From: Prostheceraeus crozeri
Lineage: Eukaryota > Platyhelminthes > Polycladida > Euryleptidae
Length of the DNA stretch: 64,000 nucleotides
Reading direction: 5' to 3'
Assembly (NCBI GenBank): GCA_907163375.1
Contig: CAJQUW010002006.1
Coordinates: forward strand, 62,001 to 126,000
Below, piece by piece: positions 9,590 to 21,256 of this stretch; position 1 is the stretch's first letter; the number at the start of each line of letters is the position of its first letter. A program made the position numbers and the translations under genes. The notes below the pieces were generated by a model. That model ran no database searches, was not told the DNA's origin, and saw only the letters and a list, made by a program, of their open reading frames with translations.

Positions 9590-9975
9590 GTACGCGTTCT
9601 AATTGGTTGAAGCACGGTATTGTATGTACATGTACAACAGGAAATATCATTGCATATAAAACAGAGAGATTCAAAAATGATAAGTTTTCTTCACAACGCG
9701 ACTTATATCGACGGCGTGGACGTGATCTGATTAGCTGAAGCGCGGTATTGTAGCTGAATGGCGCACCATTGTTTAGGGAAATTATAATGAAATGGCATAG
9801 GTCTTAGCATTGAAAATGAAGTGTCGTGCGGGCGTATCGCAGCAACAATAGCGGAGTTTCACATCCAAAATTCCATTGCGTATGTCAGCGCGGCATTGTC
9901 GCTAAATGACCCACCATTGTTTGGGAGAAGAATGGAATCATTTTGAATGTCACACAATTGCTTTGCACAATAAAT
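9590..9975. repeat. Degenerate tandem repeat
   Basis: Phrases of the type GAAGCGCGGTATTGTAGCT and GCACCATTGTTTAGGGAAAT recur two to three times, about 150-170 bases apart (near 9610, 9735 and 9885), with many differences. No coding is evident from 9470 to 10040; this decayed repeat is the only structure I see. Confidence 0.45.
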
Positions 9976-10042
9976 ATCTAGTTGCCGCACCAAAATTCTC
10001 CATCCCTTTGTAGACAATCTTCCAATATGGTTAGGTCGCGTT

Positions 10043-10885
10043 TTAAAGTCTGAGAGGAACAGACACCCTACAAAGCTTAGGAAATTTGTCTGCTAATTTA
10101 CCTAATCTCATTGCAAATGAAATTTCGGTGCGTGAATATTCGATCTCATTTTGCTTCAAGAGACTATAAAAATAAGTCTTGTCATTACCACAAAGAGATA
10201 GAAGATAGTTGATGTGCTTGCCAATAAAAATTTTGCACGTCAGACTGAGCAAGTTGCTTCTTTTATCATGCAACAAGAATTTACGTAAGTTTAAAATTGT
10301 TACATCCTTTTCACCATGTGGCTCTATGAAATCACTCAAAGAATCTGTAAATTCAAACCTTTCAACAATAGTCTCTATTAATTCCTCTCCTTATTTTTCC
10401 ATCCTCCCTGGCAACGATTATTTTCTTCTATCTTCATTTTGCTTTTTCTTGAAATTTTTCCCTTCTATCCGTGATGCTTCGATGAAGTCTGGATCAAACA
10501 AATGAGGGCATTTCGCAGTCTCCTTTCTAACAAATTCGAAATAATCACCATGTTTTCTGAAGATATAAACAAATTTGCGATCTCACAGAAGAAATTTGGC
10601 AAATTATCTCTGATAATCTTTGATTGAGTAGCGGAAAAATCTTGGCTCATTTTGAGAAATATATGACGAGAGCGTTTTGGCACAACCTTCACCGACAAGA
10701 AACACTGTTAAATTAAATAAGTCTTCAGCACAATTGTTTGAAAAAGCCATATCGATTATTGTTGTTGTGCATTGTTTCATGGCACTGCAGCTGGAGTAGG
10801 ATTTGCTGGATATATATTCCACGTCTTTCAAATGTCTCAGTGGGGGTAGCAGCTGTTTGTTCTTTAATACATTGTTTCCTTTCAA
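10043..10885 (-). pseudogene. Unrecognised decayed coding stretch
   Basis: Three minus-strand open pieces (10604-10885, 10465-10698, 10043-10339) look protein-like and probably come from one or two genes. The most structured piece contains NYLLSLCGNDKTYFYSLLKQ and AMRLGKLADKFPKLCRV. Another contains AEDLFNLTVFLVGEG and ISNLLERRLRNALICL, helical and reminiscent of Death-fold segments, though I would not call it that. No family is recognised. It lies between the Polinton-like block and the repeat family starting at 11721 and could be the remnant of a further element. It is broken. Confidence 0.35.
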
Positions 10886-10931
10886 ATGTTTGAGTGGGGG
10901 GTCACAACTCTCTGTTCTGAAATGCTTTTCT

Positions 10932-11429
10932 TCATGAATGCGAGAAGCAGATGTTCTCTACAATTGAGTGATCATCTGAGTGCAAGGCAGTAGCAACTAC
11001 TGGAATTACTAAAACACCTGAAGATATTATAAATGTAAGAGCGCCCAAACTTATTGTTAAGAATATCCCAATTCCATGTGTTGCATTCTTAACTTTAGAC
11101 CATCTTTTCCTCAACTTTTTATAATGCTCTAATCTTAATAATAATTGAGATTCCTTATCTTTCATATACCTAACTCTATCCTTGTGTTTTTCTTTATTCA
11201 ATTTACTTATTTTTAACTGTGATAACGAAGGATATATTCTCGTCGTCGTCATCGCCGTCAAAGTTCCTTCCACTTTTGTTTCTTCCATTTTCGTCCACGT
11301 TGAGGTTTCTTCCATTCCTGAAGCTTCCATTTTTAAAGAAATATGTTGAATACAATCTTCTGGTATATTGAGACTACGTGAAATTCTTAGAGTACCTAAA
11401 TTTTCGACTACGTGATATTTTCCGACCAC
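10932..11429 (-). CDS. Unknown protein with paired hydrophobic segments
   Basis: An open frame of 165 residues starts MVGKYHVVENLGTLRIS, has a Thr/Glu-rich stretch and a basic helix (EHYKKLRKRWSKVKNATHGI), and then a strongly hydrophobic segment (IGIFLTISLGALTFIISSGV followed by LVIPVVAT) that could span a membrane once or twice. From memory, proteins with a Lys/Arg-rich helix ahead of such a Gly/Ser/Ile-rich pair occur among Polinton accessory genes, but the match is not specific enough to assign. Upstream of it (in gene sense) lies the CACGTG-bearing repeat at 11395-11640, which could be its promoter region. Confidence 0.3.
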   Translation of the reverse strand: MVGKYHVVENLGTLRISRSLNIPEDCIQHISLKMEASGMEETSTWTKMEETKVEGTLTAMTTTRIYPSLSQLKISKLNKEKHKDRVRYMKDKESQLLLRLEHYKKLRKRWSKVKNATHGIGIFLTISLGALTFIISSGVLVIPVVATALHSDDHSIVENICFSHS

Positions 11430-11640
11430 GTGATATTTTTTAGATTACGTGATATTTTGTGACAACTTAAATTTTCGACCACGTGATATTTTTCGACTGC
11501 CTAAATTTTCTAAATTTGGAGACTACCCGAATTTTTGAAATTTTGATTTTTTGAAAATTTGTCACTACCTAAATTTTCGGCCACGTGAAATTTGGAGTCT
11601 ACCTAAATTTTTGAAATCTATAGACTACGTAAAGTTTTGA
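11395..11640. repeat. Degenerate tandem repeat with CACGTG cores
   Basis: Units of roughly 20-24 bases of the type CGACCACGTGATATTTT alternate with ACTACCTAAATTTTCG about ten times. The palindromic E-box-like core CACGTG or TACGTGA recurs at least five times. The block is AT-rich and non-coding. Confidence 0.6.
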
Positions 11641-11656
11641 AAAAACCCGCAAAACT

Positions 11657-11706
11657 GTGACACCCGGTGCAAGCGAAGCGAACCAAAGCGACGCGCCGGA
11701 TGTCAT
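11657..11706. repeat. GC-rich imperfect hairpin with GCGAAGC core
   Basis: TGACACCCGG and CCGGATGTCA form near-complementary arms around a GC-rich loop that contains GCGAAGC (11674-11680), the same stable mini-hairpin found at 1827-1833. It sits exactly between the AT-rich block and the start of the repeat family at 11721, so it may mark an element end. Confidence 0.45.
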
Positions 11707-12687
11707 ACCTAATACTACTTTTCACAAGTCTCAATTCCTATTGTGATTGGATGTCTACGCTTAGTAATTCTCATCAAAGAGTGAAAATTCGTTCTTGTTC
11801 AGTACCAATATGATCAAATATTGCTATCAATAAAAGACGTACACACAGTAGTGACGGCACGCGCTTCGATCTTGATAATAGACTTTTTGTCTAGCCTTCC
11901 CACCTACTCGACGCTGAGATGAACAGTGACTCCGGGAAAGCTAACAAAGGAGCAATCAACCAGTCAACACATTTGCTCATGGTTCCTGCATTGTCTCAGG
12001 TAGCGAGTGCTCACAACTGGCAATTACGGTTTGTTATGTTCTTGCACATTGAAGTGGGTAAAGTGTGACAAGAAGCGATCCTGCAAAAATCACCCTATTG
12101 TTTTGATTTCATCATTGATACCATAAGCACTTGCGGACTGCATCTGACTATTTTAATTGACTTATTATGTATGTAGCATAGAAACCTTTGTATGAAGTCT
12201 ACAAATTTCCTCTTCTTAGGAATATCTGTTCACGTTCATTGATCATTATTGTACAATGTATCCTGTGTTTAATCATCCTCTTGAAGATGTGTGTACAACG
12301 ATTTCTTCTTTCCATTTCATTTCACTTGACAAGGGAAGCAGTGGCTTCCGAGACGTCGTGACTTCAATCATTACAAAATTCGTAACTGATTGTGGCCTTT
12401 TTCCGTTGATGCCTCAATCAATATCAGCGTAAGCAAGTTTTGTGTCCTTCGACGTAGTGTCGGTCTATACAAATATTGACAATGTGTTATGCATGTCTGC
12501 CATAGAATTTTGGGTTTTGAAAAATAGGAGAGTGATTCACGAACGTTTTCCTGTTGCATAAATTTTAGAAGCACTAAATATGATGTTAATTAATAAGCAT
12601 AACTCTCTTCCTTCCTTGAGAACGTTTGCCTTCCATTCTTCCCTCGATCACCAATCTGAATAATCCTGCGATGTAGGATGTTATCAG

Positions 12688-12736
12688 GGATGTCTATGAA
12701 TATAATGATAGGCTTATATCATATTCATAGACATCC
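12688..12736. repeat. Perfect 16-bp-arm hairpin in R1a
   Basis: GGATGTCTATGAATAT and its exact complement ATATTCATAGACATCC face each other across a 17-base loop. The same hairpin, with identical arms, is kept at 23455-23503 in copy b, where the loop differs. Confidence 0.85.
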
Positions 12737-13191
12737 ATGATGTTATGCGCAGCTCATTTCCTCTTCTTGTGGTAGATGCATTTCACTAAAAGTATGGCCA
12801 TAGACTTCTTAATGTCATGGTGTGTCCGACAAATAGGACGCTATGATATCTAACATAATCTGAGATGGAGATGTATGCATAGAAATATAGCTATTTTCTT
12901 GAGAGAGGAAATATCAACTTATCCTCCCACAGCTATGTTGTACAGTCCGAGCGCAGCGAGGGAGGGACAGACAGCTAGGGAGGAAACGTTTATTTCCTCT
13001 CGAAAGAATGTAACTTTTCATTTTGTGACTTTTAGATGTCTATTGTTCATTATGAAATTGATGGCTGTATCGCGAAATCTATCAATGAGCTAATCAAGGG
13101 ACTGTGTCGATATCTTGGTAGTCTCTGGCTGATCACAACTTGTTGACCGACTTCTATGATTTTTTACACAGGAGCTTACAGAAGAGAAATT

Positions 13192-13260
13192 AACTGCGGG
13201 AGGAAAAGTCAGCTTTATGATCCGGTGGGACTGAAAAATTGAATTTTCCTCCCGGCAGTT
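13192..13260. repeat. Inverted repeat in R1a
   Basis: AACTGCGGGAGGAAAA and TTTTCCTCCCGGCAGTT pair with a single bulge around a loop of about 35 bases. Copy b keeps the pair near 23959-24026 with one change in the left arm. GGAGGAAAA-type words recur several times nearby in both orientations, so alternative foldbacks are possible. Confidence 0.7.
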
Positions 13261-13544
13261 TACATAGAAGAGATATCTTTTCACTCTCACACCAAAGAGA
13301 AAATAACTTTCATTCAATTTTACTCTCGACAACGATATCGCTTCTCGTGCTGAAAGGGACATTTTTATCTTCGTGAAAAAAATTATAATAATCGGGTAAA
13401 ACAGTCATCTTTTAAATTTTCCAATGCGTAAAGGAAAGAAGATTTATTATTGAAATCTCTTGTGTTCCAAACCCTGAGCGGGTTTCTTGAACGTAACAAT
13501 TTCGTGTCTTCAACATGAATTGTCAAAGTATTCCAATGATTGTT

Positions 13545-14100
13545 GACACTTGAAGAAGATTGTTTTGACAGGAAACAATAGAATCATTGATTCCCTCCTA
13601 TTTGAAACACTTGAACGCTTTTTACTTGCTAAGTAAACTCAGGTCAGGTTGAAATGTATAAGAATTGGTTTTTGTTGAGAAGTGTATGAGTTAGTCTTTA
13701 ATCATTCATTAACGACAGCAAATACTTTGTTGATCAATCCTCATTGTAGAAATACTGAATTGATTGTCACAAGGTTCGTGCAGAATGATCAGAATGTATT
13801 CAAAAGGAATATGAGGGAATATTGACGGAATATGCCCTAACTATTGTGCATAATTGAAAATAGGTTCGGAAGAAAGTCAAGTTTTGTATTGTTATATCTC
13901 AATCGTACAAAAAAGTTTTTATTTGATTTACAAATGACAATGAAAAACTTGTCTTTCTTCAAAACCTATTTTCAACAACATAGTGAGCCTTTTCAGGGAG
14001 TTGTCTTTGCAGCGCATGATTGTACATGTTGGAATTTTCAAAACCAAATTTCGATTCGTGATCTTGCAAAAGATCGTCCAGGAATAATGTTTAACAGTGT
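13545..14100. repeat. R1-associated segment Z, copy a
   Basis: From TGAAGAAGATTGTTTTGACA to about 13745, and again in shorter patches near 14000, this segment matches 21335-21570. It follows R1 here but precedes R1 in the second locus, so the two loci differ in order and the true element boundaries are unclear. The 148-residue open frame at 13844-14290 has no recognisable domain. Confidence 0.5.
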
Positions 14101-14565
14101 GCAAGTCTGTGTGAAGGCCTCAGAGACCCGGTTCTTATCATTCGTTGTCTACTCTGCTTTTATGATTGATGATATTTCATCCGCTTATGAACATAAAAAG
14201 TCATCATTATTTTTGACAATGATTATGCATGTGATAATAGTAATAATAGTGATAATAAATCACGTTTATTGGATGCAAATCGTAGGATAAGAGCACAGAT
14301 CACACAAATAATACACCAAATTACAAAATTACAAACAAAACAAAGAAAGTCATTACTTTTCATGATGAAATAATATGTCATTTCATTTGAATTAGTAGAA
14401 CTATTCAACGTAGCCAGTGCGTCAAGGTAGCAAAATAATGAAAAAACAAGCGAATGACTCGTTAATTTTTAGAAAGTGCAAAATATGATTTGAAAGAAGA
14501 TCATTATTTCCTAAAAAGTGTAGAAATTAAAATACTTACTAGAAGGACAAACAACGGTTCTCCTC

Positions 14566-14745
14566 TCCATGAGCACTTGCTGACCGCATCTGACTATTTT
14601 AATTGACTTATTATGTAGCATAGAAGCCCTTGTTTAAAGTCTACATGTCCTCTTCCTAAGAACATATGTTAGTCGCATTTGATCACAACTGTAGTTCAAT
14701 GTGTTATGTATTTGATCATCCTCTTCAAGACGAATCTATTGTAAT
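14566..14745. repeat. Diverged copy of the R1 internal start (W)
   Basis: GAGCACTTGCTGACCGCATC, then CTGACTATTTTAATTGACTT and on to a CATCCTCTTCAAGA motif, match 12122-12305 and 22885-23065 at clearly lower identity. With the copy at 12122 it forms an old direct repeat flanking about 2.4 kb, which could be a remnant terminal repeat. Confidence 0.5.
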
Positions 14746-14937
14746 TGATTCAAATACATTTGTGTTTAATTCCCACAACAGTGCTTATAGATGGATGAGC
14801 AGATGGAATACAGCGGGTTAGATATGCCGTGTGTCATTTATCGGCTGGTGGAGGTGCTAGTCATATACAACTCATTATTAAATTGGTGTGAATTACATTC
14901 TGTGCTTTCGAATCCAAACAGTTTTAAAATGTGCATA

Positions 14938-15025
14938 CAGTCGAACCTCTACATAATGAGTTTCTAAGGACCATATAAAAAAATTCACAATGAGGAGAGT
15001 TCACTATAAGGAGGTTTTCTAACAT
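14938..15025. mobile_element. Possible pogo/Tigger-type terminus
   Basis: TA is followed by CAGTCGAACCTCTACATAAT, then GAGTTTCTAAGGACCATA and a TTCACTATAAGGAGG phrase. This wording is typical of ends of pogo-like and other Tc1/mariner-superfamily elements. I found no matching inverted end in the window, so it is at best a fragment. From 15025 to 15798 I see nothing else of note. Confidence 0.4.
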
Positions 15026-15982
15026 TTGATGTAATATTGATTTTAATCAAGAATATGAAGTCAAGCCAATCATACAAAATATTTAAACTAATACAAGTGT
15101 TTAGAAAACTAATTTTACAGGAGTATTTACCAGTAATAATTGTATTGTATCACTATGTCATGTTAAATGATAATGTAAACTCAAGATGCAAAATGTAACT
15201 ATTATAAAATAATCAGTACTGTAGACAGTATAAGCTGCATGTATCATTTATCATGAACGATGGAAATAACTGTCAATACGAGTCTGTACAGAGCGTCGTT
15301 CGTCAACATAAGCATTCATGTTTTCTACTCTATCAAAAATTTGTTGATCAAGCTTCAAGGTCACTTTTCGTTTCAAGGAATTCCCTGATCTGACTGAACG
15401 GTTGGTACGCTTGAAAAGGCAAAACAGTGCACGTTAACTTGAAACTATTAGCTACATTAACTATTGATTTGTATCTAAGTTTAGATTGTAGACTCATAGA
15501 GCATAGAGTAGGTATATTAGGTAGAGTGGTAACTTCGCATTTATTAAGTCCCCAATGTGTGTACACTTTCGAATTTATTAAATGAACTCAAGGGAGGATA
15601 TAACTGGTAATGGTTATCAAGTGCAAGATATGCAAGTTTTTGCAGTTTTGAAGAAATTGTCTCGGAATTGAGTGATCATGATTGTAATGCAGAAGGAATG
15701 ATGGTAGTTCACAGATTCTCAGTGTCATGACAGCCTTGGAGATTTAATGCTTGTTAAATTAGCAATTCGATGGGTTCCTATTACTTTCATGCTCAGCCTC
15801 AAAAGTCAAAAGTCAAAAGTCAAAAGTTGTTTATTTCCAAAAACATTGGAAAACAATATTACAATTTTGAGGTATGTACTCGTATATTGGTTGAATATAT
15901 TCAAATACAGCGTGCGGTCAGTGCTGTAGAAAAAAAAATTAAGCAGATTAAATTAGGAGAGGAATCAATAATTAAGCATTTT

Positions 15983-18900
15983 TTAGATTTCAGGTTCTTT
16001 TTGGTGAATTTTTTCTTTTATGACCATGCGTAACTCGTTGGCTTTTTTTAGAAATCTTGCGATGGATTTTAAATGCTTTGAAATCAAGGTATTCATTAAT
16101 TTATGAAATTCAACTATCGTGTTGCAGTAACATAACAATGGTGCAATTTGTTGCCGCATATTTTGATACAATGGACATTCTATCATAAAGTGATATAGAG
16201 TCTCCACTTTTGATTCATTGCAAAGTTCACAAAGACGTTCTTCATGTCGCAATCTGTTTCTGTAACTGCCTGTTACAAAATCTAATTTATGATTTTTTGT
16301 CCTAAATTTTAGTAACATATTTATATCATTGCAATCGATATCAAAATTCAGATATGATTTCAAGGTTTCCTCAAACTGGCATAGTTCTAAATACGTCAGA
16401 CCAGAATGGCTCTCTTTTGCTGCAGATATCCATTTTTCCCTGTTATACTGACATATTCGATCTTTTGTAATTCTCAAGTATGCTTTTTTTATCAGCCGTT
16501 AGCTGTTCATCCCATAGCTTTGACAGGTTTAGTTTTGTAAGCAATCTGTTTATTCTCCAACACCATGTGTATCTACTCTCATTTCCATTTGATATCATGT
16601 TGAGATATATAGCATTATATACCTGTTTAATTAAGCTATTTCCATCCTTTGTAATTAATCTTATCCAAAGACAGATTGCAGCTTTATAGAAATGAATATC
16701 TATAGGACGTATTCCAAATTCACCGATTAAACAATAATTTGGTGTAGTTGGCTTTAAGTGATAGTATCGTTTATAAAGCTGGTATTGAATTTGATCCAAA
16801 CTCTTTAGGTTATTGAAAAAACAAAATTCGGCACAGTTTTTCATTCTAGACAGTGCAAGCATTTCAAAGGTATTTTTCAAAATTTCACCAGAAACTTGAC
16901 CAAATTCTTCAAGTTGTTTAGCCGTGAGATAAACTGCTTGTTTACTTTTAGCCATCAATTGTTCCAAATGATATCTATTATTTTTCGATATCCACATTCC
17001 TAGATACTTTTATTTATCAACCACTTCAATGGATATCTGCTTACCATTGAGACTAACTTCAAATTTGTCTGTATTTGTAGTGAAATTTTCAGTCATGATT
17101 TCGGTTTTTTCATAATTTATGCAAAGGCCATTTTCTGCACAAAATTTGCAAAGTATTTTAAACTGACTATTCAAACCTCGCATACTCTCACTCATTAAAA
17201 GTACATCATCCGCATATATGAGTGGTGACAGTTCCAAATCAAAAAGTCGAACAGAATCAATTTCAGCTTTACTAGCATTTAAGATATCAATGAAATCATT
17301 TATATAAATACTAAATAGGGTTGGTGATAGTACGTCTCCTTGTGGAATTCCATTTTCAAGTTTAAAGGATTGCGTTTCTTTTCCACTGTATAATACTTTG
17401 TACTCTTTTTTAATGATGACACTTATAATTACTGATAAAATCTTGCATTTGGGGATCAAGCGTCTTAATTTATCAATCATTCTGTTTTTAGGAATGGAAT
17501 CAAATGCCTTTGACAAATCTACGAAACATAAAACCAGTGGACGTTTTGTGTTTTTATAAACTTGCATAATTTCCTTAACAAGCATTATGTTATCCAAAGC
17601 AGAGCTTCCTTTCTTGAAACCGGTTTGGTTCTTTTTTATCACATCATTCTTTATTAGCCAATCGTTAAGTCTAAAATTTATAATTTTTGTCATTATCTTT
17701 TCTATACAGGATGATAGATTAATAAATCTATATGAACTTGGATCATTTTTCTTTCCTTTTTTAAATATGGGCGTAATCCAGCTACTGCTCCAGGGGATTT
17801 CATCGGCATGGTTAAATACATAACTATACAGTGTTTCAAGAGTCTCAATTGTTTGCTCTTCATTCAAGCTTAATGTCTCATAAACAATTCTGTCTGGTCC
17901 AGTTGTTTTATGTAGTTTTGATTCTCTAAGAGCATTTTTTATTTCGCATTTTGCAATTCTATCATCAAGATTATCAATGCATTTTTGACCTTGCAACATA
18001 ATGGAGGATAAGCATGTATTGCTTGATAACTTTAGATCATTGATTACTATATGAGTCTGAAAATCTGAAGCCTTCAATATGCTTCTCCTATGTTTAATAT
18101 TCTTAACACCTGTATTTTCATTAATCAGTTGCCAATATCTTTTGTGATCATTATTTTCCCGTGCATTTTTTAGACTTATTAGTCTATTTTTCTTCTCCTT
18201 TCTTCTGTTTGTCTTAACCTTTTTATTCAGATTCCTTTTACTTTCCATTAGTTGACTTAAGTTTTCAGCTGTAGGGAATTTTTTCCACCGAGAAACAATT
18301 TTCCTATGATGCTTTCACTAGAGAACAATTTTCCGAATTGGCTTTCTATTAGTTTTAATGCAAAGTGAGTTAATTTGGCATAATTTATTATATATATTGC
18401 CAACGGATAAATCATTTTCCAGAATTTGATTATTTAAGTCTTTGCACTTTCTTGTAAACATGACGTGATCAAAAACCGTGTCATTTTCCTATTTATGCGG
18501 CTTTATTCATTTAGCAGGATTATAATTTTGATCAGACGACTGTTTTGGTTCTTTAAATTCTAACTTTAATTCAATTTGGAATTTTATTTGCATTGGAGCG
18601 TGGTCCGTATAAATAACTGGTTGCATTATTTCAAAAGAAGCAAGATAATTTATCATTGATTCCGAAATGAGAAGGTAGTCAATCACGGATTTGCGTATCT
18701 CATTATTTTGATTTCTATAGTACGTGCATCTACCTTTAGAATGATTTTCTAATCTGCCATTGGCAATTATTAGAGAGGTTTCATTACAGAAATTAATTAG
18801 ATATTTCCCCATTTTATTTACCATTTGATCTTCCGACTCTCTTTCTGGAAGTGTGGAATTAGTATGATTTGTTTCATTTCCAATACGACCATTAAAATCT

Positions 18901-19370
18901 CCGATAATTATAATGTTTTTCATTTTAAATTGAATCATGTATTGTTTAATATTTTCATATATTTCTCGATCTTTGTATTTTGAATCGCGATTATCCACAT
19001 AACAAGTAATCAAGAATATGTCTTCTAAATGATCCCAATGCGTGCTGTTTAATTTGAGTATTTGGAGATTTCCTCGTTCTTTAATCAAGCTTTCAACATT
19101 TAGCAGAGAAATATTATCACCCTCTTTTACATAAACAGAAACGCCTTTTATATTTATTCCGCGACTAATATTCTTTTTGACTGTCGTGTGAAAACCGTAA
19201 CAATTTTCTAACACTGATTGATCTTGAGCATCACTAAAATGTGTTTCTGTTAAACATATTATATTAGCCCTTTGGATATCATGTATAAAAAAATCATTTC
19301 TAATTTTATCGCTATTCAATTCCATTAATGTTTACATAGAATAACTCTATTTCCATATGTTTCTTCAGTT
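15983..19370 (-). pseudogene. LINE ORF2: AP endonuclease and reverse transcriptase
   Basis: The endonuclease occupies 18507-19370: NING just before the open frame, then ICLTETHFSD, IIIIGDFNGRIGNE, SVIDYLLIS and the terminal YTDHAPMQ (the SDH-type motif). The reverse transcriptase lies mainly in the 412-residue frame 17010-18248: fingers PIFKKGKKNDPSSYRFINL, motif A CFVDLSKAFDSI, motif B NGIPQGDVLSPTLFSIYIND and motif C LIYADDVLLMSES, with the YADD box intact. A C-terminal part follows in two further frames (16443-16997 and 15983-16477), ending in a Cys/His knuckle, CELC-x9-H-x4-C. There are at least three frame changes (near 19335, around 18250-18500 and near 16460) and a stop near 17010. The protein would nick target DNA and reverse-transcribe its own RNA. 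Confidence 0.85.
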
Positions 19371-19414
19371 TCTTTCCAGCTGTCATTATTTCATCCTCTC
19401 CTTCCTTTAATTCA

Positions 19415-20637
19415 TCAAAGATACCGATTTTCATTATAGTCATAGCGTGTTGAGTGATTTATGTAACTATTGTTGTCTGTTCTGTAATGATTGTTTCTTT
19501 GCTCATGTTGATTTGGTGATTGTGGTCTGATTCTCTCGTCAGGGAATTGATCATATTCTCTTCGGTGATTTCTGTTGTAATATTGTTGTTGTCGTCTGTC
19601 GTATGTTCGTTGCTCACGGTATGAATACCTTGGGTATCTGTTTTCACTTGCCCACTCATATCCGCCATATTCAGCATTTCTCCTTTGTCTTCGATGCTGC
19701 ATTGGTCTTCGGTATTGTTGTTGGTGCATTCTTCGGTGTGGCCTTGTATAGTGATTGGTGTTGAACCAGCAATTCCAGGAAAGGTGCCCACAGATATAGC
19801 ATGATCGCAAGGATTTTGGCCTTTGAGTATGTCTTTGAGGACACTCTTGTTGATGCGAATGTTGAACTTCTTGATGCTGTGTTTGCTGCTTTACTTCAGT
19901 TTGTCGTTGCTCTATTTGTAGAAGTTTGGGTGAAGCATTTGTCGGTAGGAATTTTGGGTAACGCGCATTTGGTAGGCGTACTTGCACCGTTCTGAATCGA
20001 TCTTCATGAATCGCAGTCACCGTTGCATGTATTTCTTTCATATCATTTCTGATATGATTAATTTTCATATTGATGGTCTTTAAGTAATATTCTTGATCTT
20101 CTGTGTCATCGTCTTCTTTTGCTGCATCTTCTTCGTCGGACTCTTCGCTTTCATCATCTTTATTGTCTCCCTTTTTGTTTTCTTCTATCCTTCTTGCATC
20201 AATTTCCGCCAACCGTGACTCGATAATTTCGGCTTTTAGTTTTCTGATTTCTTCATCATTTTTCTTCATTTCAAGCTCATATGTCCTCAACGAGTTTAGT
20301 AAGTCATCTCCTTCGTGCTGATGTTTTGCTTTTAGTTTTTCGATTTCAGTTTCAAAATTTTCTTTTCCCCGATTCTGTTTGCTTTTGTGTGACTCATTGT
20401 GCTTCGTTATGTTTTGTATGTCTGTGGGATAGCTATTATGCATACAAGTTTCACATGTAAATTTGCTTTTAGTTTTTATATACTTGACAAACTCATACGA
20501 TGGTAAATTCGTACAATGTGCATGAAAAACTTATCGCACTTTCCACAAGCTAGGTGAATGTCCAATTCAAATACGAAATCTTCGCAAACTTCACATCGTC
20601 GATCGCTTGGCTTGTTCGGAGATATTGGCTGTGACAT
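19415..20637 (-). pseudogene. LINE ORF1 with PHD-like finger and zinc knuckle
   Basis: From the ATG at 20637 the protein begins MSQPISPNKPSDRRCEVCED and forms a Cys4-His-Cys3-type finger (CEVC, ACGKC, an H followed by C, then CETC). One frameshift near 20530 separates the first half of the finger from the long frame 19415-20443. That frame continues with a coiled coil (about residues 25-75), an acidic stretch (SEESDEEDAAKEDDD), a knuckle of the form CYICGHLSWNC and an Arg/Gln/Tyr-rich basic tail. ORF1 proteins of this kind bind element RNA; the PHD finger may guide them to chromatin. Confidence 0.75.
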
Positions 20638-20983
20638 GATCATTCTGTGCTAACACAAATACTCAGAGAAAGATCAGATTTCTATGCACGACACTAACAG
20701 GATAAAGTAGCAGAGTCAGATATCTTTACCTATTGTCTAGGTATTTGACAAGTAAATCAATACAATCTTCAATAGAAAGTCTTTGGACGGCTGGCGTGAT
20801 ATTTCTGCTTCACAAAGACACTGAACTTCGCTCACCAAAATTAACGGAATAGGGGTTGTTTGATTTATGAAAAAATGGCTAAAAAAATTAAATGATTAGA
20901 AAACGATAACAAAAAGGGCACAAACAAACTCAAGAGTATCTTCCTAAGCGTGATTATGTCATGCAAAATCCAAAATGGAACTA

Positions 20984-21256
20984 CACTGTAAACTATAAGG
21001 CACCAACTTTCGCTTGAATTAGGCACGAAATTTAGGCATCAATTCCAACCAACACAAGACACAAGTTCATAGTACCGAGTTCGTGCCCATCGATTTTTCC
21101 TTCGATTTTATTGGATAAACAAATACTTAGTTTGGTGCCTATTAGTGCCTAGTAGCGCATTCTGGTGCCTCGAGGCACTAGAATGGCACTAACTAGGCGC
21201 TAACTGGCACAAAATTTCGGCTTCGTGCCTAAGTTAGTGCCCTAAAGTTTACACTG
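20984..21256. mobile_element. Small TA-flanked foldback element (MITE)
   Basis: A 273-bp element is flanked by TA on both sides and has near-perfect inverted ends: CACTGTAAACTATAAGGCAC on the left and the complement of GGCACTAACTTTAGG-type sequence on the right. Inside, the word GTGCC or GGCAC recurs many times in both orientations, and GTGCCTCGAGGCAC is a perfect 14-base palindrome (about 21162-21175), so the whole unit can fold back. It shares the end word CACTGTAAA with the larger elements at 41725, 44830 and 46597. Confidence 0.75.

Larger units (their letters stand above)
11721..13527. repeat. Unrecognised repeat family R1, copy a
   Basis: This segment matches 22170-24297 along its whole length at roughly 95 percent by eye, with one block of about 300 bases (22568-22866) present only in copy b. 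Short open frames recur in both copies (12371-12574, 12875-13093 and 13090-13362, with partners in copy b), but they look like by-products and show no known domain. Conserved structures are the perfect hairpins at 12688-12736 and 13192-13260 and a foldback between GAGAGGAAATA (about 12900) and TATTTCCTCTC (about 12989). Near 12950 lies the word GAGCGCAGCGAG. I cannot assign it to a class; a non-autonomous transposon is likely. Confidence 0.6.
15799..20850 (-). mobile_element. CR1-type LINE, minus strand
   Basis: A non-LTR retrotransposon runs from about 20850 (5') to a short tandem TCAAAAG repeat at 15799-15827 (TTTTGAC units in the sense direction). That is the kind of 3' microsatellite on which CR1/L2-group elements end instead of poly(A). 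ORF1 (20637-19415) has a PHD-like finger, coiled coil and zinc knuckle. ORF2 (about 19370-15983) has AP-endonuclease and reverse transcriptase. PHD fingers in ORF1 are a known feature of CR1-like elements. Both ORFs contain frameshifts or stops, so this copy is dead, but coding is easy to follow and it is nearly full length. The exact 5' end and target duplication were not determined. Confidence 0.8.

Noticed and set aside
12122-14745. LTR element defined by the W direct repeats
   Set aside because: The two W segments are too diverged from each other relative to the rest, no primer-binding site or polyprotein was seen, and the second locus does not show the same arrangement.
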